From contig JAPYRG010000012.1 of assembly GCA_029936965.1 (NCBI GenBank), forward strand, positions 1 through 64,000: 64,000 nucleotides of DNA. Reading direction: 5' to 3'. This document shows, in pieces, positions 1-9,490 of the stretch. A program made the position numbers and the translations under genes. The notes below the pieces were generated by a model. The model ran no database searches, was not told the DNA's origin, and saw only the letters and a program-made list of their open reading frames with translations. The DNA comes from Fidelibacterota bacterium. GTDB lineage: Bacteria > Fidelibacterota > Marinisomatia > Marinisomatales > TCS55. Positions within the stretch are counted from its first letter, which is position 1, and each line of letters starts with the position of its first letter.

Positions 1-74
1 ACATCCTCTGGTAAATCTTCCGAACAGGAAAACAGAATAAGTAAAAATAAAGGTACATATCGTATCATTTTCAT
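1..74 (-). CDS. Lipoprotein, N-terminal fragment (runs off left edge)
   Basis: Only the first 24 or so codons lie in the window. They read M-K-M-I-R-Y-V-P followed by a hydrophobic stretch and the lipobox L-F-S-C, then acidic residues (S-E-D-L-P-E-D). This is a type II signal peptide with the modified cysteine near residue 17, so the protein is probably an envelope lipoprotein. The rest lies beyond base 1, and its function cannot be told. A second in-frame ATG two codons downstream is an alternative start. It follows the gene at 88-798 in the same direction and may share its transcript. Confidence 0.6.
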   Translation of the reverse strand, partial: MKMIRYVPLFLLILFSCSEDLPED

Positions 75-87
75 TTTAATAACCTAG

Positions 88-798
88 TTAACGCAGTGGA
101 ACAGAAAATTTCAACTGCATATTCTGTTGTTCATGGTTAAAAGCAACATTCATATTCATCTTAGATAGAGCCTGTCGTTTTCGTTGTGAATATTTTGAAG
201 TCCCTGGACCTTCTAAATAGGAGCTGACCGCACTATACAACCAACCAGCAGCTAATAATCCAGAGAAAACTTGATAATTGGTATTGGCAGCATCCATATC
301 TTTTCTGCTAGTATCTCGCTTTTCTTTATATAATAGCAATAAAGAGATATCTGTTTCTGTCCAATACAATGTTTGATAATTATTATAATCACTTAAGGAT
401 TCATCATATTCGGATTTATAATTAATGGTAGCAGCTAATAATGTAGCTTCAATACCCATCCACAGAAATCCTATTCGCTTATTATCATTATACACATGTC
501 CGAGACCTGGAACAACCACTCCTCGAAGAAGTGAACCCATCTGGGTCTTTGGTTTTTGAATTTTTGGAGGTTTGATTTTTTTTTCTTCTTTAGGATCCTC
601 AGTAGACTCCATAGGTATTGCCTCTTCCGTCACCGCATTTTGATCTTTAGGCGCTGTACCTTGATCTTCAGGTATAACATTTTGATCCTCTGATCCTTCA
701 ATATTCTCTTGGTCTTCTGTGTCAGTAGGCGGCGCATCCTGAGAATAGATTACGCCAATAAATAGTACTAATAATAGTGGATATAATTTTTGAGACAA
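88..798 (-). CDS. DUF5683-like membrane/envelope protein
   Basis: About 236 residues. There is an N-terminal signal peptide (hydrophobic core ending V-I-Y-S-Q-D), then an acidic, proline- and repeat-rich linker (D-Q-E-N, D-Q-N-V, D-Q-G-T, D-Q-N-A units) and a lysine-rich stretch. A C-terminal domain begins with V-V-V-P-G-L-G-H-V-Y-N, the glycine-proline motif I associate with DUF5683-type proteins of the Bacteroidota/FCB group. I chose the TTG at 798 because GGAGG lies 5 bases upstream of it; the TTG at 816 in the same frame has no such site. Biochemical function is unknown. The acidic linker would suit a periplasmic spacer. The call rests on motif memory only. Confidence 0.6.
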   Translation of the reverse strand: MSQKLYPLLLVLFIGVIYSQDAPPTDTEDQENIEGSEDQNVIPEDQGTAPKDQNAVTEEAIPMESTEDPKEEKKIKPPKIQKPKTQMGSLLRGVVVPGLGHVYNDNKRIGFLWMGIEATLLAATINYKSEYDESLSDYNNYQTLYWTETDISLLLLYKEKRDTSRKDMDAANTNYQVFSGLLAAGWLYSAVSSYLEGPGTSKYSQRKRQALSKMNMNVAFNHEQQNMQLKFSVPLR

Positions 799-868
799 AC
801 TTTCCTCCGAATTCAATTTTATATTATCATAAAAAAGCGATGCAATACAAGCGCTTATTATATAATGA

Positions 869-1621
869 TTATAGAGTATTTAATAGAGATTTACAAACCC
901 ATTTTATAGATAAATTATGCCCCAATCGAAGATCTCCCCAATTGGCAGGCAACTCTATATAGTTTCCATTGTACAATGTGGTGATTTGAGGATCCGTTTC
1001 CATCTTCTTAAATGCACCATCCTGTTCATGCACAGTTCTCCACTGAGTAAAACGAACGTTATCATGAATAAAATATCCCGTTTCCTTGGAAAACTTACAT
1101 TCAGATCCTGAATGATCTGTTCCTGCTAATGCAGCTGCAATGGAGTGTACGGTTAATGGAGTGACATCATTCCATTGTTCGGCGAATAATGCAGCAATCA
1201 TTCCTCCATAACTATGTCCCATTACCCACATAGAATCTAAATGAGGATTTTCCATCACAAATGCTTTCATTGCTTCTGCATACTGTTTCGTAATTTGTTC
1301 TGGGCACTGATTCCAATCAAATCGGTACAACCAAATCGGTACCTTGAATTTGCTTAATTCATGTAATGGTTCTGCCCATTCAAACCCTTTGGTAGGCCAA
1401 CCCCATGGATAATACCCAGGTAAAACAACTATACCATAGGATGAATCAGCAACCTGATAGCCAGTAAGTCGATGAAACCCATTTTCTCGATTGACGATAT
1501 ATTCATCATAATCCTTTTTGATATAATGAAATTTTGTGAGATTAAAGTCTGCGTATTTCTGCTGGTCACATCCAACAGCAAATACAAGAGCAAAAATCCA
1601 CATATGGTTTTTGATACACAT
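869..1621 (-). CDS. Alpha/beta hydrolase-fold lipoprotein
   Basis: About 250 residues. The N-terminus is a lipoprotein signal peptide (hydrophobic stretch ending F-A-V-G-C, lipid-modified Cys18). The mature part has the strand-turn V-V-L-P-G-Y near 65-70, the nucleophile elbow G-H-S-Y-G at 135-139 (Ser137), and a late histidine in L-G-H (His235) that could complete a Ser-Asp-His triad. The acid is likely one of the aspartates between residues 200 and 230. These features fit the alpha/beta hydrolase fold, so it is probably an envelope-anchored esterase, lipase or peptidase. The substrate cannot be named. It sits between folD and the DUF5683-like gene with short gaps. Confidence 0.7.
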   Translation of the reverse strand: MCIKNHMWIFALVFAVGCDQQKYADFNLTKFHYIKKDYDEYIVNRENGFHRLTGYQVADSSYGIVVLPGYYPWGWPTKGFEWAEPLHELSKFKVPIWLYRFDWNQCPEQITKQYAEAMKAFVMENPHLDSMWVMGHSYGGMIAALFAEQWNDVTPLTVHSIAAALAGTDHSGSECKFSKETGYFIHDNVRFTQWRTVHEQDGAFKKMETDPQITTLYNGNYIELPANWGDLRLGHNLSIKWVCKSLLNTL

Positions 1622-1653
1622 TTTAATGGAAATTATACCCTAATTAGGGTTAT

Positions 1654-2538
1654 TTAGGCATATAAACTTTCTGCAGCCTCTACCGTGTTTTCTACCAGCA
1701 TGGCAATCGTCATAGGACCTACACCGCCAGGTACGGGAGTTATACTTTGAGCAATACCTTGCACGGAATCAAAATTTACATCGCCAACTAGTTTATATCC
1801 TTTTTCCGAATCATCTGGAACACGATTAATACCCACATCAATTATTATAACATCTTCTTTAATATAGGAATCATCAATCATCTCCGGAGCACCAAGTGCT
1901 GCAACAAGGATATCAGCTTGTTTTGTAATTACCCGTAGATCCGAAGTTCCTGAATGACAAATCGTTGTGGTCGCATTGGAATAAGCTTGTTTCTGACTTA
2001 ATAAAATGGACATCGGTCGACCAACAATATTACTTCTTCCCAGTACCACCGCATGCTTCCCAGAAGGATCAATATGAGAATGTTCCAAAATGCGCATAAT
2101 TCCTTTAGGCGTACAGGGGATAAAACGAGGTTTTCCCGCTGTTAAACGCCCTAGGTTTTCCGGATGAAATCCATCCACATCTTTTTCAGGAATGATAGCA
2201 TTAATCACCACATCTGTATCAATATGTTTTGGTAATGGCAATTGAACCAAAATCCCATGAAAGACTGGATCATGATTGAGAGTGCGTATGGTAGATAACA
2301 GTTCTTCTTGAGAGGTTTCTTCTGGTAGCCGGATTGTTTCGGAATGCAGATTCATATTGCGGAACCTGCGTGTTTTATTTCGAACGTATACTTCAGAAGC
2401 AGGATCTTCACCAATGATCACGGCTGCAAGACCTGGAACGGCTGAATGATTATCTGATAGTGCTTTAATACGGTCTTCTAAGGCCGCATACACTGCATCT
2501 GAAACCACTTTTCCTGATAATATGTTGGTTTCAGCCAT
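1654..2538 (-). CDS. folD: Bifunctional methylenetetrahydrofolate dehydrogenase / cyclohydrolase
   Basis: FolD interconverts 5,10-methylene-THF, methenyl-THF and 10-formyl-THF using NADP, supplying one-carbon units for purines and formyl-methionine. The length, 294 residues, is usual. The hallmark residues are present: Y-V-R-N-K at 51-55 (catalytic Tyr51 and Lys55), Q-L-P-L-P at 99-103, V-D-G-F-H-P at 121-126, the nucleotide-binding G-R-S-N-I-V-G-R-P at 167-175, and P-V-P-G-G-V-G-P-M-T at 268-277. It lies 14 bases after zapA as the last gene of the translation/cell-division operon. I see no strong Shine-Dalgarno site, so it may be translated by coupling with zapA. Confidence 0.97.
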   Translation of the reverse strand: MAETNILSGKVVSDAVYAALEDRIKALSDNHSAVPGLAAVIIGEDPASEVYVRNKTRRFRNMNLHSETIRLPEETSQEELLSTIRTLNHDPVFHGILVQLPLPKHIDTDVVINAIIPEKDVDGFHPENLGRLTAGKPRFIPCTPKGIMRILEHSHIDPSGKHAVVLGRSNIVGRPMSILLSQKQAYSNATTTICHSGTSDLRVITKQADILVAALGAPEMIDDSYIKEDVIIIDVGINRVPDDSEKGYKLVGDVNFDSVQGIAQSITPVPGGVGPMTIAMLVENTVEAAESLYA

Positions 2539-2552
2539 ACAAGTAAATGGTT

Positions 2553-2846
2553 TTAATTCAGCTCTTCGTCAATCACTTCAATGATTGACTGAACTTTTCC
2601 CTCAACCTCTAAAGAAAGTTTATCTTTATTATTGCGCATGGTAAAGTATTCATCAGCAATATTCATTGCAGCTAACATGGCAATTCTAGTTGTGGACTGC
2701 GGATCAGATAACCCCTCCTGCACATCACGCATTTTTTCATCCACAAAAGTTGCAATAGATTGTATGTACGTCGAATCAGCAGGTGCTTTGACCGTATAAT
2801 CCTGACCAAAAATTGTTACGCGTACAAAACTGTCATTGTCATCCAT
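2553..2846 (-). CDS. zapA: Cell division protein ZapA-like
   Basis: A 97-residue cytosolic protein. The N-terminus has the short beta pattern of ZapA (R-V-T-I-F-G-Q-D-Y-T-V) followed by long amphipathic helices (V-D-E-K-M-R-D-V and A-A-M-N-I-A-D-E-Y). ZapA binds and cross-links FtsZ filaments at the division site. The start is supported by a GAGGAGG site 5-6 bases upstream of the ATG at 2846. Placement directly after pheT is familiar from many bacteria, where zapA follows pheST or precedes folate genes. The length agrees with the family (about 90-110). Confidence 0.88.
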   Translation of the reverse strand: MDDNDSFVRVTIFGQDYTVKAPADSTYIQSIATFVDEKMRDVQEGLSDPQSTTRIAMLAAMNIADEYFTMRNNKDKLSLEVEGKVQSIIEVIDEELN

Positions 2847-2864
2847 AATCTCCTCCTCAAAACA

Positions 2865-5255
2865 TCAATTAGATGATCGTAATTTAGCGTCAAAGTCAGA
2901 TAAAACAAGACGCTTAATTTTATTTATTACGGAACTTACCTCGTTATCTTCAAGGGTTTTATCCGGGTGTTGAAACCGGAAATGAAAGGTAACACTCTTA
3001 TGATCGGATCCTACGCTTTTGTGGCGAAAAATATCTATAGGAAAAACCTCGTTCAAATTAGGATAGTTCTGCTTTAATATTTTCTGTGATACTACTCCTG
3101 TTTCTACCTCTTCAGAAAATACAAAATCTACATCGCGCTCTACGATTGGATATACATTAATTGTGGCAAATTTCTGTTGGTTTGTTAGTAGAGGTATTAG
3201 TTTATTGGTTTCTAAACTAAAACAATGAACAGGTTGATCTATTTCCAAACCTAAATCTTTCACAAAGATGGGATCTACCATCCCTAAAACACCTATTTCT
3301 TCCTTTTCTACGCATACAGTAAATGCTTGTTGATATCCTTTTATTTCTACCATTTCAAATGTAGGAGTACTTGTGTCCATTGCCATGCACAATCTATCCA
3401 TATGACCCATTACCGTAAATACGGTAGTAGTCTTCGCCTGTTCATGGGCAGAGAGAGATACGCGATTTCCATGCACCAATCCACAAACTAGTGGAATTTC
3501 TTTCATTCCAGATAACCCTTTCTTTTCTTGTATAAAAACATTCCCAAGCTCAAATAAATACAAATCAGGAGATCCATTTTTAATATTAAAATCTAGCGCT
3601 TCTAATAAACCAGGTAATAGATCGGTTCGCATATGTGTCATATGCTCCGTCAGTGGGTTCATCATTGCAATCGATTTTTTTCCATGTATGGTAGTCCAAT
3701 ATTCGCTTTGCAAAGTATTGGATTGACATTCTTGATATCCAAAAGCACTGAATAAATTTCGTAAATCTTCTAACGGTTTCTCAGGGTCTGGGTGTTCTAA
3801 TAAATAGGACGATGCATAATTTGTAGCGGAAGGAATATTATCATACCCATATACGCGAATTATTTCTTCAATCAGATCCGCTTCCCTCTCTAAATCTGGA
3901 CGAAAACTTGGTGGGGTACATTTCCAATGATCTTTTTTCTTTTCATGTTTGATATTTAAACCATTTAGAATCATTTTCACTTCTCTATCAGATATTTTGC
4001 ATCCAGCAAATAAATCTAATTCATTTCGTCGCATAGATATACTTTTTGGCTTGAATTTTCCAGGGTATTCATCAATGATTCCAGGAATTAATTCTCCTCC
4101 TGCATGCTCTTGTAATAAATTAATCACTCTCCATAAAGCTGTTTCCACAGCGTTCACGTCTGCGCCTCGTTCAAATCTTCTGGAAGCTTCCGTAAGCAAC
4201 CCCAGTTCTTTTGATCCCTTTCGTATTGTCACAGGATCAAAATAGGCGCTTTCTACAAATACAGTATTTGTTTTATCCTGTACTGCAGATTCCAAACCAC
4301 CCATAATACCAGCAAGTGCAATTGGTTTTTTCCCATCCGTAATTAATAGTTGCTGTTTGGAAAGATTTCTCTTTTCTTCATCCAATGTTGTAATCGTTTT
4401 ATCATTTTTCACCCGCCGAATAGCAATGGTATTGGAAGGAATCATATCAAAATCAAAAATATGTGTTGGGTGCCCCATTTCTAGTAATACATAATTAGAT
4501 ATATCTACGAGATTATTGATACTACGTTGACCTGCAGCCTTTAACCTCTCTATCATCCAATCCGGAGAGGGACCAACCGTAACATTGTTCAACACTGCAC
4601 CCATATATCGAGGACAATCTGTTGCATCTTCAATAGTAACTTTAGCAATCGTATGGACATCTTTGCTTTTCGCATTCAATGTTTTTACAGAAATGTTTTT
4701 AAGTTTTCTACGGGTTTTTAAAGCAACTTCTCGAGCAATCCCATAATGAGAAAATCCATCTGGGCGATTTGGTGTTAAATCCAATTCCAATGCAGAATAC
4801 ATTTTATCCAAATGAGGCTGAATAAGTTTACCAACTTTAAGAGTTTTCGGAAGCACCATAATTCCGTCATGCTCATCTGAAATACCTAATTCCCGTTCGG
4901 AACAAATCATTCCTCGACTCTCTTCCCCGCGAATCTTCGCTTTGGAAATAACAAAATCTCCAGGAAGGACGGCTCCAACTCGAGCAAAGACAATCGTTTG
5001 CCCTGCATCTACGTTTGGCGCTCCACAAACAACGCTTAAGGTATTCCTTCCATCATTTACGGTGCAAAGCTTTAATCGATCCGCATTAGGATGTTTTTTT
5101 GCTGTAACCACTTTGCCTACAACTACTTTCGTTAATAAAGAAAAGTCGTGTGCTACTTTCGATTCAAAGCCAAGCATGGATAACATATCTGCAAGAGCAT
5201 CTGGTGTCTCTTTTAGATCAACAAATTCTTTTAACCATTCAATAGAAATACGCAT
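2865..5255 (-). CDS. pheT: Phenylalanine-tRNA ligase beta subunit
   Basis: The 796-residue beta subunit of the (alpha-beta)2 phenylalanyl-tRNA synthetase. Domains in order: an N-terminal tRNA-binding (EMAP/OB) domain, with V-V-G-K-V-V near 45 and N-A-D-R-L-K near 58; the B3/B4 editing domain in the middle (R-R-F-E-R-G-A-D region near 360); the B5 DNA-binding-like domain; a catalytic-core-like B6/B7 domain; and a C-terminal ferredoxin-fold anticodon-binding domain (V-E-R-D-V-D-F-V-F near 715). It overlaps the pheS stop by one base (TAATG), implying coupled translation and balanced subunit amounts. Confidence 0.98.
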   Translation of the reverse strand: MRISIEWLKEFVDLKETPDALADMLSMLGFESKVAHDFSLLTKVVVGKVVTAKKHPNADRLKLCTVNDGRNTLSVVCGAPNVDAGQTIVFARVGAVLPGDFVISKAKIRGEESRGMICSERELGISDEHDGIMVLPKTLKVGKLIQPHLDKMYSALELDLTPNRPDGFSHYGIAREVALKTRRKLKNISVKTLNAKSKDVHTIAKVTIEDATDCPRYMGAVLNNVTVGPSPDWMIERLKAAGQRSINNLVDISNYVLLEMGHPTHIFDFDMIPSNTIAIRRVKNDKTITTLDEEKRNLSKQQLLITDGKKPIALAGIMGGLESAVQDKTNTVFVESAYFDPVTIRKGSKELGLLTEASRRFERGADVNAVETALWRVINLLQEHAGGELIPGIIDEYPGKFKPKSISMRRNELDLFAGCKISDREVKMILNGLNIKHEKKKDHWKCTPPSFRPDLEREADLIEEIIRVYGYDNIPSATNYASSYLLEHPDPEKPLEDLRNLFSAFGYQECQSNTLQSEYWTTIHGKKSIAMMNPLTEHMTHMRTDLLPGLLEALDFNIKNGSPDLYLFELGNVFIQEKKGLSGMKEIPLVCGLVHGNRVSLSAHEQAKTTTVFTVMGHMDRLCMAMDTSTPTFEMVEIKGYQQAFTVCVEKEEIGVLGMVDPIFVKDLGLEIDQPVHCFSLETNKLIPLLTNQQKFATINVYPIVERDVDFVFSEEVETGVVSQKILKQNYPNLNEVFPIDIFRHKSVGSDHKSVTFHFRFQHPDKTLEDNEVSSVINKIKRLVLSDFDAKLRSSN

Positions 5256-6250
5256 TAGAACTGATCCAAAAACCGTTTATCATTTTGAAAGAAAAGGCGG
5301 ATGTCACTAATACCATACTTTAACATGGCAATCCGTTCAATTCCCAAACCAAACGCATACCCATGCCAAACTTTTGGGTCATAGCCTACATTTTCAAATA
5401 CAGCTGGGTCTACCATACCGCAGCCAAGGATTTCTAACCACTGTCCTCTTTTTTCATCCCATATATCTACTTCTGCACTTGGTTCTGTAAATGGAAAGAA
5501 GCTTGGACGGAAACGCATAGTAACACTGCTACCAAATACACGTTTCACAAAATATTCTAAGGTGCCCTTCAAATCACCAAATGAAATATTCTTATCAACC
5601 ACCAATGCCTCTACTTGATGAAACAGACAATAGCTTTTAAAACTAATAGCTTCATTTCGATATACCCGACCAGGTACAATATATCGTAACGGTGGTTGGC
5701 TGTTTTCCATTAAATGTATTTGCACATTGGAAGTATGTGTGCGTAATACGACATCCTTTTGTACAAAAAAAGTATCCTGCATATCTCGAGCAGGGTGATG
5801 TTGGGGAAAGTTTAATGCAGTAAAATTATGATAATCATCATCGATTTCTGGACCATAGGCAATATGAAATCCTACGGAAGTAAATATATCTTTAATTTCT
5901 TGTAACGTTTTTGAGATGGGGTGTCTAGATCCTAAACGCTGAGTTTCACCTGGTAATGTATAATCCAATGAATCTCCTTGCGTGGAATCGGAAGAAATAT
6001 ACTTTTTTTCCTGATCTTCAAATAATCGAGTACATTCTTCCTTTAAGTCATTAATAACCTTTCCCGCTTTCGGACGATCTTCCGATGCAATGGATCCCAT
6101 TTGAGCGTATAATTTTGCAAGCTCTCCCTTTCGTCCAAAATATGTACTTTTAAAGGCTTCTATCTCGTGTTGATCAGATGGAAACGAATCGAGAGCAGTC
6201 AGAAATGATTTCCGGACTGCCTCGATAGTTTCTTTTAAAGAATTGGTCAC
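5255..6250 (-). CDS. pheS: Phenylalanine-tRNA ligase alpha subunit
   Basis: The catalytic alpha subunit, 331 residues. An N-terminal coiled-coil arm (about 1-90) binds tRNA, followed by a class II aminoacyl-tRNA synthetase core. Class II motifs are visible as [15 protein letters not shown] (motif 1/2 region), the motif 2 arginine in G-R-V-Y-R-N-E, and motif 3 in [10 protein letters not shown] near 305. It charges tRNA-Phe with phenylalanine together with PheT. The start overlaps the rplT stop by four bases (ATGA), so the operon is translationally coupled. Confidence 0.98.
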   Translation of the reverse strand: MTNSLKETIEAVRKSFLTALDSFPSDQHEIEAFKSTYFGRKGELAKLYAQMGSIASEDRPKAGKVINDLKEECTRLFEDQEKKYISSDSTQGDSLDYTLPGETQRLGSRHPISKTLQEIKDIFTSVGFHIAYGPEIDDDYHNFTALNFPQHHPARDMQDTFFVQKDVVLRTHTSNVQIHLMENSQPPLRYIVPGRVYRNEAISFKSYCLFHQVEALVVDKNISFGDLKGTLEYFVKRVFGSSVTMRFRPSFFPFTEPSAEVDIWDEKRGQWLEILGCGMVDPAVFENVGYDPKVWHGYAFGLGIERIAMLKYGISDIRLFFQNDKRFLDQF

Positions 6251-6594
6251 TCGTTTATATTGGTAACCAATTCAGCAAAGATTTCTGGGTTGTACACAGC
6301 TAAATCAGCTAAGATTTTTCTATCCAACTCAATACCTTTGCGTTTTAATCCGCCAATAAAAACGGAATATGACATTCCATTCAATCGTGCAGCAGCATTG
6401 ATACGTGCGATCCATAATCTTCGAAACACACGTTTTCGTTGCCGTCGATCTCGATAAGCATAGGTACCAGCCTTCCAAACAGCATCTTTCGCTGATTTGA
6501 AAGTGCGGCTCCGGGCACCATAGTAGCCTTTGGCCTGCTTAATGATCTTACGATGGCGTCTATGTCTAGGTATAGAACTATTCGCTCTAGGCAT
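6247..6594 (-). CDS. rplT: 50S ribosomal protein L20
   Basis: A 115-residue, strongly basic protein of the usual L20 length. The conserved N-terminus ([20 protein letters not shown]) and the [12 protein letters not shown] block are diagnostic. L20 binds 23S rRNA early in 50S assembly and in some bacteria also represses its own operon. A clear AAAGGAG lies upstream of the ATG. It is in the standard infC-rpmI-rplT order and runs into pheS with a 4-base overlap. Confidence 0.98.
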   Translation of the reverse strand: MPRANSSIPRHRRHRKIIKQAKGYYGARSRTFKSAKDAVWKAGTYAYRDRRQRKRVFRRLWIARINAAARLNGMSYSVFIGGLKRKGIELDRKILADLAVYNPEIFAELVTNINE

Positions 6595-6606
6595 GATTCA
6601 TCTCCT

Positions 6607-6801
6607 TTACAAGCTCAACATACGGCGAACTCTTTTTTCTTCCGTACTATCAACGAGCCCTGCTTTACGCATTTTTCGTTTAGCACTATTTGAGCGCCGG
6701 ATGAGCATATGGCTATGGTTTGCTTTATTACGTTTAATTCGACCGCTTCCAGTGAGTTTAAATCGCTTTGCAGCAGCCCTTCTTGTTTTCATTTTTGGCA
6801 T
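6607..6801 (-). CDS. rpmI: 50S ribosomal protein L35
   Basis: A 64-residue basic protein with the L35 signature M-P-K-M-K-T-R-R-A-A-A-K-R-F and the central G-S-G-R-I-K-R block. It is a small structural protein of the large ribosomal subunit. A GGAGA site precedes the ATG. It lies 12 bases downstream of infC and 12 bases upstream of rplT, the classical IF3-L35-L20 order, so it is almost certainly co-transcribed with them. Confidence 0.97.
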   Translation of the reverse strand: MPKMKTRRAAAKRFKLTGSGRIKRNKANHSHMLIRRSNSAKRKMRKAGLVDSTEEKRVRRMLSL

Positions 6802-6813
6802 AAGATTTTTCTC

Positions 6814-7329
6814 CTATAACGCATTGAAATATACAGAAATACGTCTTCCTTCCAGATCCGTTTTTCCTTCCGGTTCGGCAATATCCTCGAACGCATCTGC
6901 AACTCGATTTAATAAATCTTCTCCTAAATCAAGTCGACTAATTTCTCGACCACGAAACATAATAGTAACCTTTAATTTGAAACCTTCTTTAAGAAACTTT
7001 CGGCCCATATTATTGACCTTTGTATCAAAATCATGATCACCTATTTTTGGTCGTAATCGTATTTCTTTTACTTTTATAACATGTTGTTTCTTTTTACTTA
7101 TTTGTATTTTTTTCTTTTTCTCATATTTAAGTTTTCCAAAATTCACGATTCTACATACTGGAGGATCTGTATTGGGTGATACCTCCATTAAATCCAAACC
7201 AACATCATCTGCTCTCTTCATTGCATCTTCAATTGAGACAATACCCAATTGTTCTCCATCTTCCGATATTAATCGAACTTCTGTAGCATCGATTCGTTCA
7301 TTTATTTTTGCTTTATCAATTAGTGCGAT
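6814..7329 (-). CDS. infC: Translation initiation factor IF-3 (starts at ATC)
   Basis: IF-3 keeps 30S subunits free of 50S and proofreads the start codon and initiator tRNA. The N-domain carries P-P-V-C-R-I, a linker rich in lysines, then the C-domain (K-E-I-R-L-R-P-K-I-G-D-H-D-F). The first ordinary start codon in frame (TTG at 7248) would cut off the N-terminal strand. The frame is open and family-like upstream to an ATC at 7327-7329 (I-A-L-I-D-K-A-K-I-N-E-R), which lies 7 bases after a perfect AGGAGG. That gives 172 residues, the normal IF-3 length. A rare AUU/AUC/AUA start is the known autoregulatory device of infC. It overlaps the end of thrS by 14 bases, so the Shine-Dalgarno doubles as an Arg-Arg pair of ThrRS. 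Confidence 0.95.
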   Translation of the reverse strand: MALIDKAKINERIDATEVRLISEDGEQLGIVSIEDAMKRADDVGLDLMEVSPNTDPPVCRIVNFGKLKYEKKKKIQISKKKQHVIKVKEIRLRPKIGDHDFDTKVNNMGRKFLKEGFKLKVTIMFRGREISRLDLGEDLLNRVADAFEDIAEPEGKTDLEGRRISVYFNAL

Positions 7330-9268
7330 AAGTATTCCTCCTAGTTATTATTTCATTATTTAATTCTTTCACAACTTCATTCAGCGACTGGACGCCTAAA
7401 TCTCCCTGGAAACGTTTTCGAACAGACACTTGATTGTTTTCTGCTTCTTTTTCACCTACAACAAGCATTACATTAATTCGCTGTAATTCTGCTTGACGAA
7501 TTTTAGCTCCCATCTTTTCAGCTTGGGCATTCAAGTGAACACGAACCCCAGCATCATATAATGTTTTTTCTACCATTTTTGCATAATCAATCACCTTATC
7601 AGAAATTGGCAATACAGCTACTTGCACTGGAGCAAGCCATAAGGGAAAATCTCCGCCAAAATGCTCAATTAGAAATCCAATAAAGCGCTCATGTGTGCTT
7701 AATGGGGCACGATGAATACATAATGGAGTTTGTTCCTTCCCTTGTTTATCTGTATATGTCAAACCAAATCGTTTTGGAATTGCAAAATCCACCTGATTCG
7801 TTGCAAGAGTAAATTCTTTCCCAATAGCGCTCCACACTTGCACATCTATCTTTGGCCCATAAAAAGCAGCTTCACCAGATATCTCCACATGATCAATATC
7901 GCCTTCAATAAGTGCTTGACGAACTTCGGATTCTGTCTGCTTCCATAGAGACGGTTCATTAATATATTTTTTACCTAAGCCAGCTGGATCATGAAGACTT
8001 AAACGCATTTGATATTTATCAATTCCAAAAATATCAAAATAATGAAGATACATTTTGCAAACAGCAAGAAATTCTTCCTTAAACTGTGTTGCTGTACAAT
8101 AAATATGCGCATCATTCATCTGCATACTTCTCACACGCATTAAACCAAATAACTGGCCAGATTTTTCATAGCGATAACAGGTGCCATATTCTGATAATCT
8201 TACTGGTAAATCACGATAACTTTTTGGTTGTGAATCATAAATCTTATGATGATGAGGACAATTCATAGGTTTGACATAATATTCTGTTCCATCCACATCC
8301 ATGCTTGGATACATCGCATCACGATAGTGCTCTAAATGACCGGATTTCTCATAAAGAGAACCTTTTGTCAAATGAGGAGTACGTACTCTGTGAAAACCAG
8401 CAGCACGTTCTGTTTCCTTTGCAAGCGTCTCTAATTCATCCATAATAACTGTACCATTTGGTAGCCATAAGGGCAATCCTGGACCAACTTCTTCATCAAA
8501 AGTATATAATGAAAGTTCTTTCCCAAGCTTTCGATGATCGCGTTTTTTTGCCTCTTCAAGAAAGTTCAAGTATTGATTTAACTTTTTCTTTGATGTGAAT
8601 ACAGTACCGTATATACGCTGTAACATTTTATTGTTTTCATCTCCGCGCCAATATGCTCCAGATATATTTAACAATTTAAAATATTTCAGTTTTCCAATAG
8701 ATGGGATGTGCGGACCACGGCATAAATCAACAAAGTCGCCTTGTGCGTAGGATGATAATTGCTCATCGGTATCAATACTTTCAATAATTTCTAGCTTATA
8801 ATCTTCACCCATATCTTTAAAAATATTAATTGCCTCATTTCGAGTCAGATTTGTTCTTATAGAGGGAAAATCTTCTTTTGATAGCTCGTGCATTTTTTGT
8901 TCAATTTTTAATAAATCATCTTCAGAAAAAGTAAAATCAAGATCAAAATCATAATAAAATCTGTTTTCTATGGCAGGTCCAATAGTAAGTTTTGCTTCTG
9001 GCCAAAATGATTTGACAGCTTGCGCCATTAAATGAGCGCAGCTATGCAATAGAACTGCATGTCCTTCCGGGCTATCTCCAGTCAAAATAGCAACGTCTGC
9101 ATCCGTATTAATCGGAATATTAAGATCAACTAATTCACTATTAACCTGCGCAGCTAGAGCATCATCTGCAAGACGTGCGCCAATACTTTCTGCTATTTCA
9201 TGGGGAGTAACGCCAGGGTTGTAAGTGCGTGCACTCTTATCCGGTAGTGTAACGGTAATTTGACTCAT
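7316..9268 (-). CDS. thrS: Threonine-tRNA ligase
   Basis: A 650-residue class II synthetase. The domains are an N-terminal TGS domain (about 1-62), the SAD editing domain with H-S-C-A-H-L near 75, the catalytic core with the zinc cysteine in M-N-C-P-H-H near 337 and later zinc histidines, motif 2 (T-C-Y-R-Y-E), motif 3 (H-R-A-P-L-S-T-H-E-R near 535), and a C-terminal anticodon-binding domain. It attaches threonine to tRNA-Thr and edits mis-charged serine. It is the first gene of the thrS-infC-rpmI-rplT-pheST operon. The 148-base leader to the tRNA-Val gene shows no T-box-like element that I can recognise. Confidence 0.98.
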   Translation of the reverse strand: MSQITVTLPDKSARTYNPGVTPHEIAESIGARLADDALAAQVNSELVDLNIPINTDADVAILTGDSPEGHAVLLHSCAHLMAQAVKSFWPEAKLTIGPAIENRFYYDFDLDFTFSEDDLLKIEQKMHELSKEDFPSIRTNLTRNEAINIFKDMGEDYKLEIIESIDTDEQLSSYAQGDFVDLCRGPHIPSIGKLKYFKLLNISGAYWRGDENNKMLQRIYGTVFTSKKKLNQYLNFLEEAKKRDHRKLGKELSLYTFDEEVGPGLPLWLPNGTVIMDELETLAKETERAAGFHRVRTPHLTKGSLYEKSGHLEHYRDAMYPSMDVDGTEYYVKPMNCPHHHKIYDSQPKSYRDLPVRLSEYGTCYRYEKSGQLFGLMRVRSMQMNDAHIYCTATQFKEEFLAVCKMYLHYFDIFGIDKYQMRLSLHDPAGLGKKYINEPSLWKQTESEVRQALIEGDIDHVEISGEAAFYGPKIDVQVWSAIGKEFTLATNQVDFAIPKRFGLTYTDKQGKEQTPLCIHRAPLSTHERFIGFLIEHFGGDFPLWLAPVQVAVLPISDKVIDYAKMVEKTLYDAGVRVHLNAQAEKMGAKIRQAELQRINVMLVVGEKEAENNQVSVRKRFQGDLGVQSLNEVVKELNNEIITRRNTYRTN

Positions 9269-9416
9269 ACTATCATTAATTCTAGATACAAATTAAAATA
9301 TGATGTCCGTTACAAAGTCAGAAACGTTATCGGCGATCATCATTGGATGATTCTTTGCATATAAGCCGAAGTCAGTATTTATTATTATTCCTATAATATA
9401 TTCCTATATAATTCTG

Positions 9417-9490
9417 TGGGCGATACTGGACTTGAACCAGTGACCTCTTGCATGTCAAGCAAACGCGCTAACCACCTGCGCCAATCGCCC
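9417..9490 (-). tRNA. tRNA-Val (GAC)
   Basis: 74 nt, folding into a complete cloverleaf. The acceptor stem is GGGCGAT/ATCGCCC, the D-stem GCGC/GCGC, the anticodon stem TTTGC/GCAAG with loop TTGACAT (anticodon GAC, reading GUC), and the T-arm ACTGG-TTCAAGT-CCAGT. The discriminator is A, and no CCA is encoded. It lies between the protease gene and thrS. Confidence 0.95.

Noticed and set aside
9269-9416. T-box or other leader regulating thrS
   Set aside because: No T-box consensus (such as AGGGTGGNACCGCG) or strong terminator/antiterminator pair is present.
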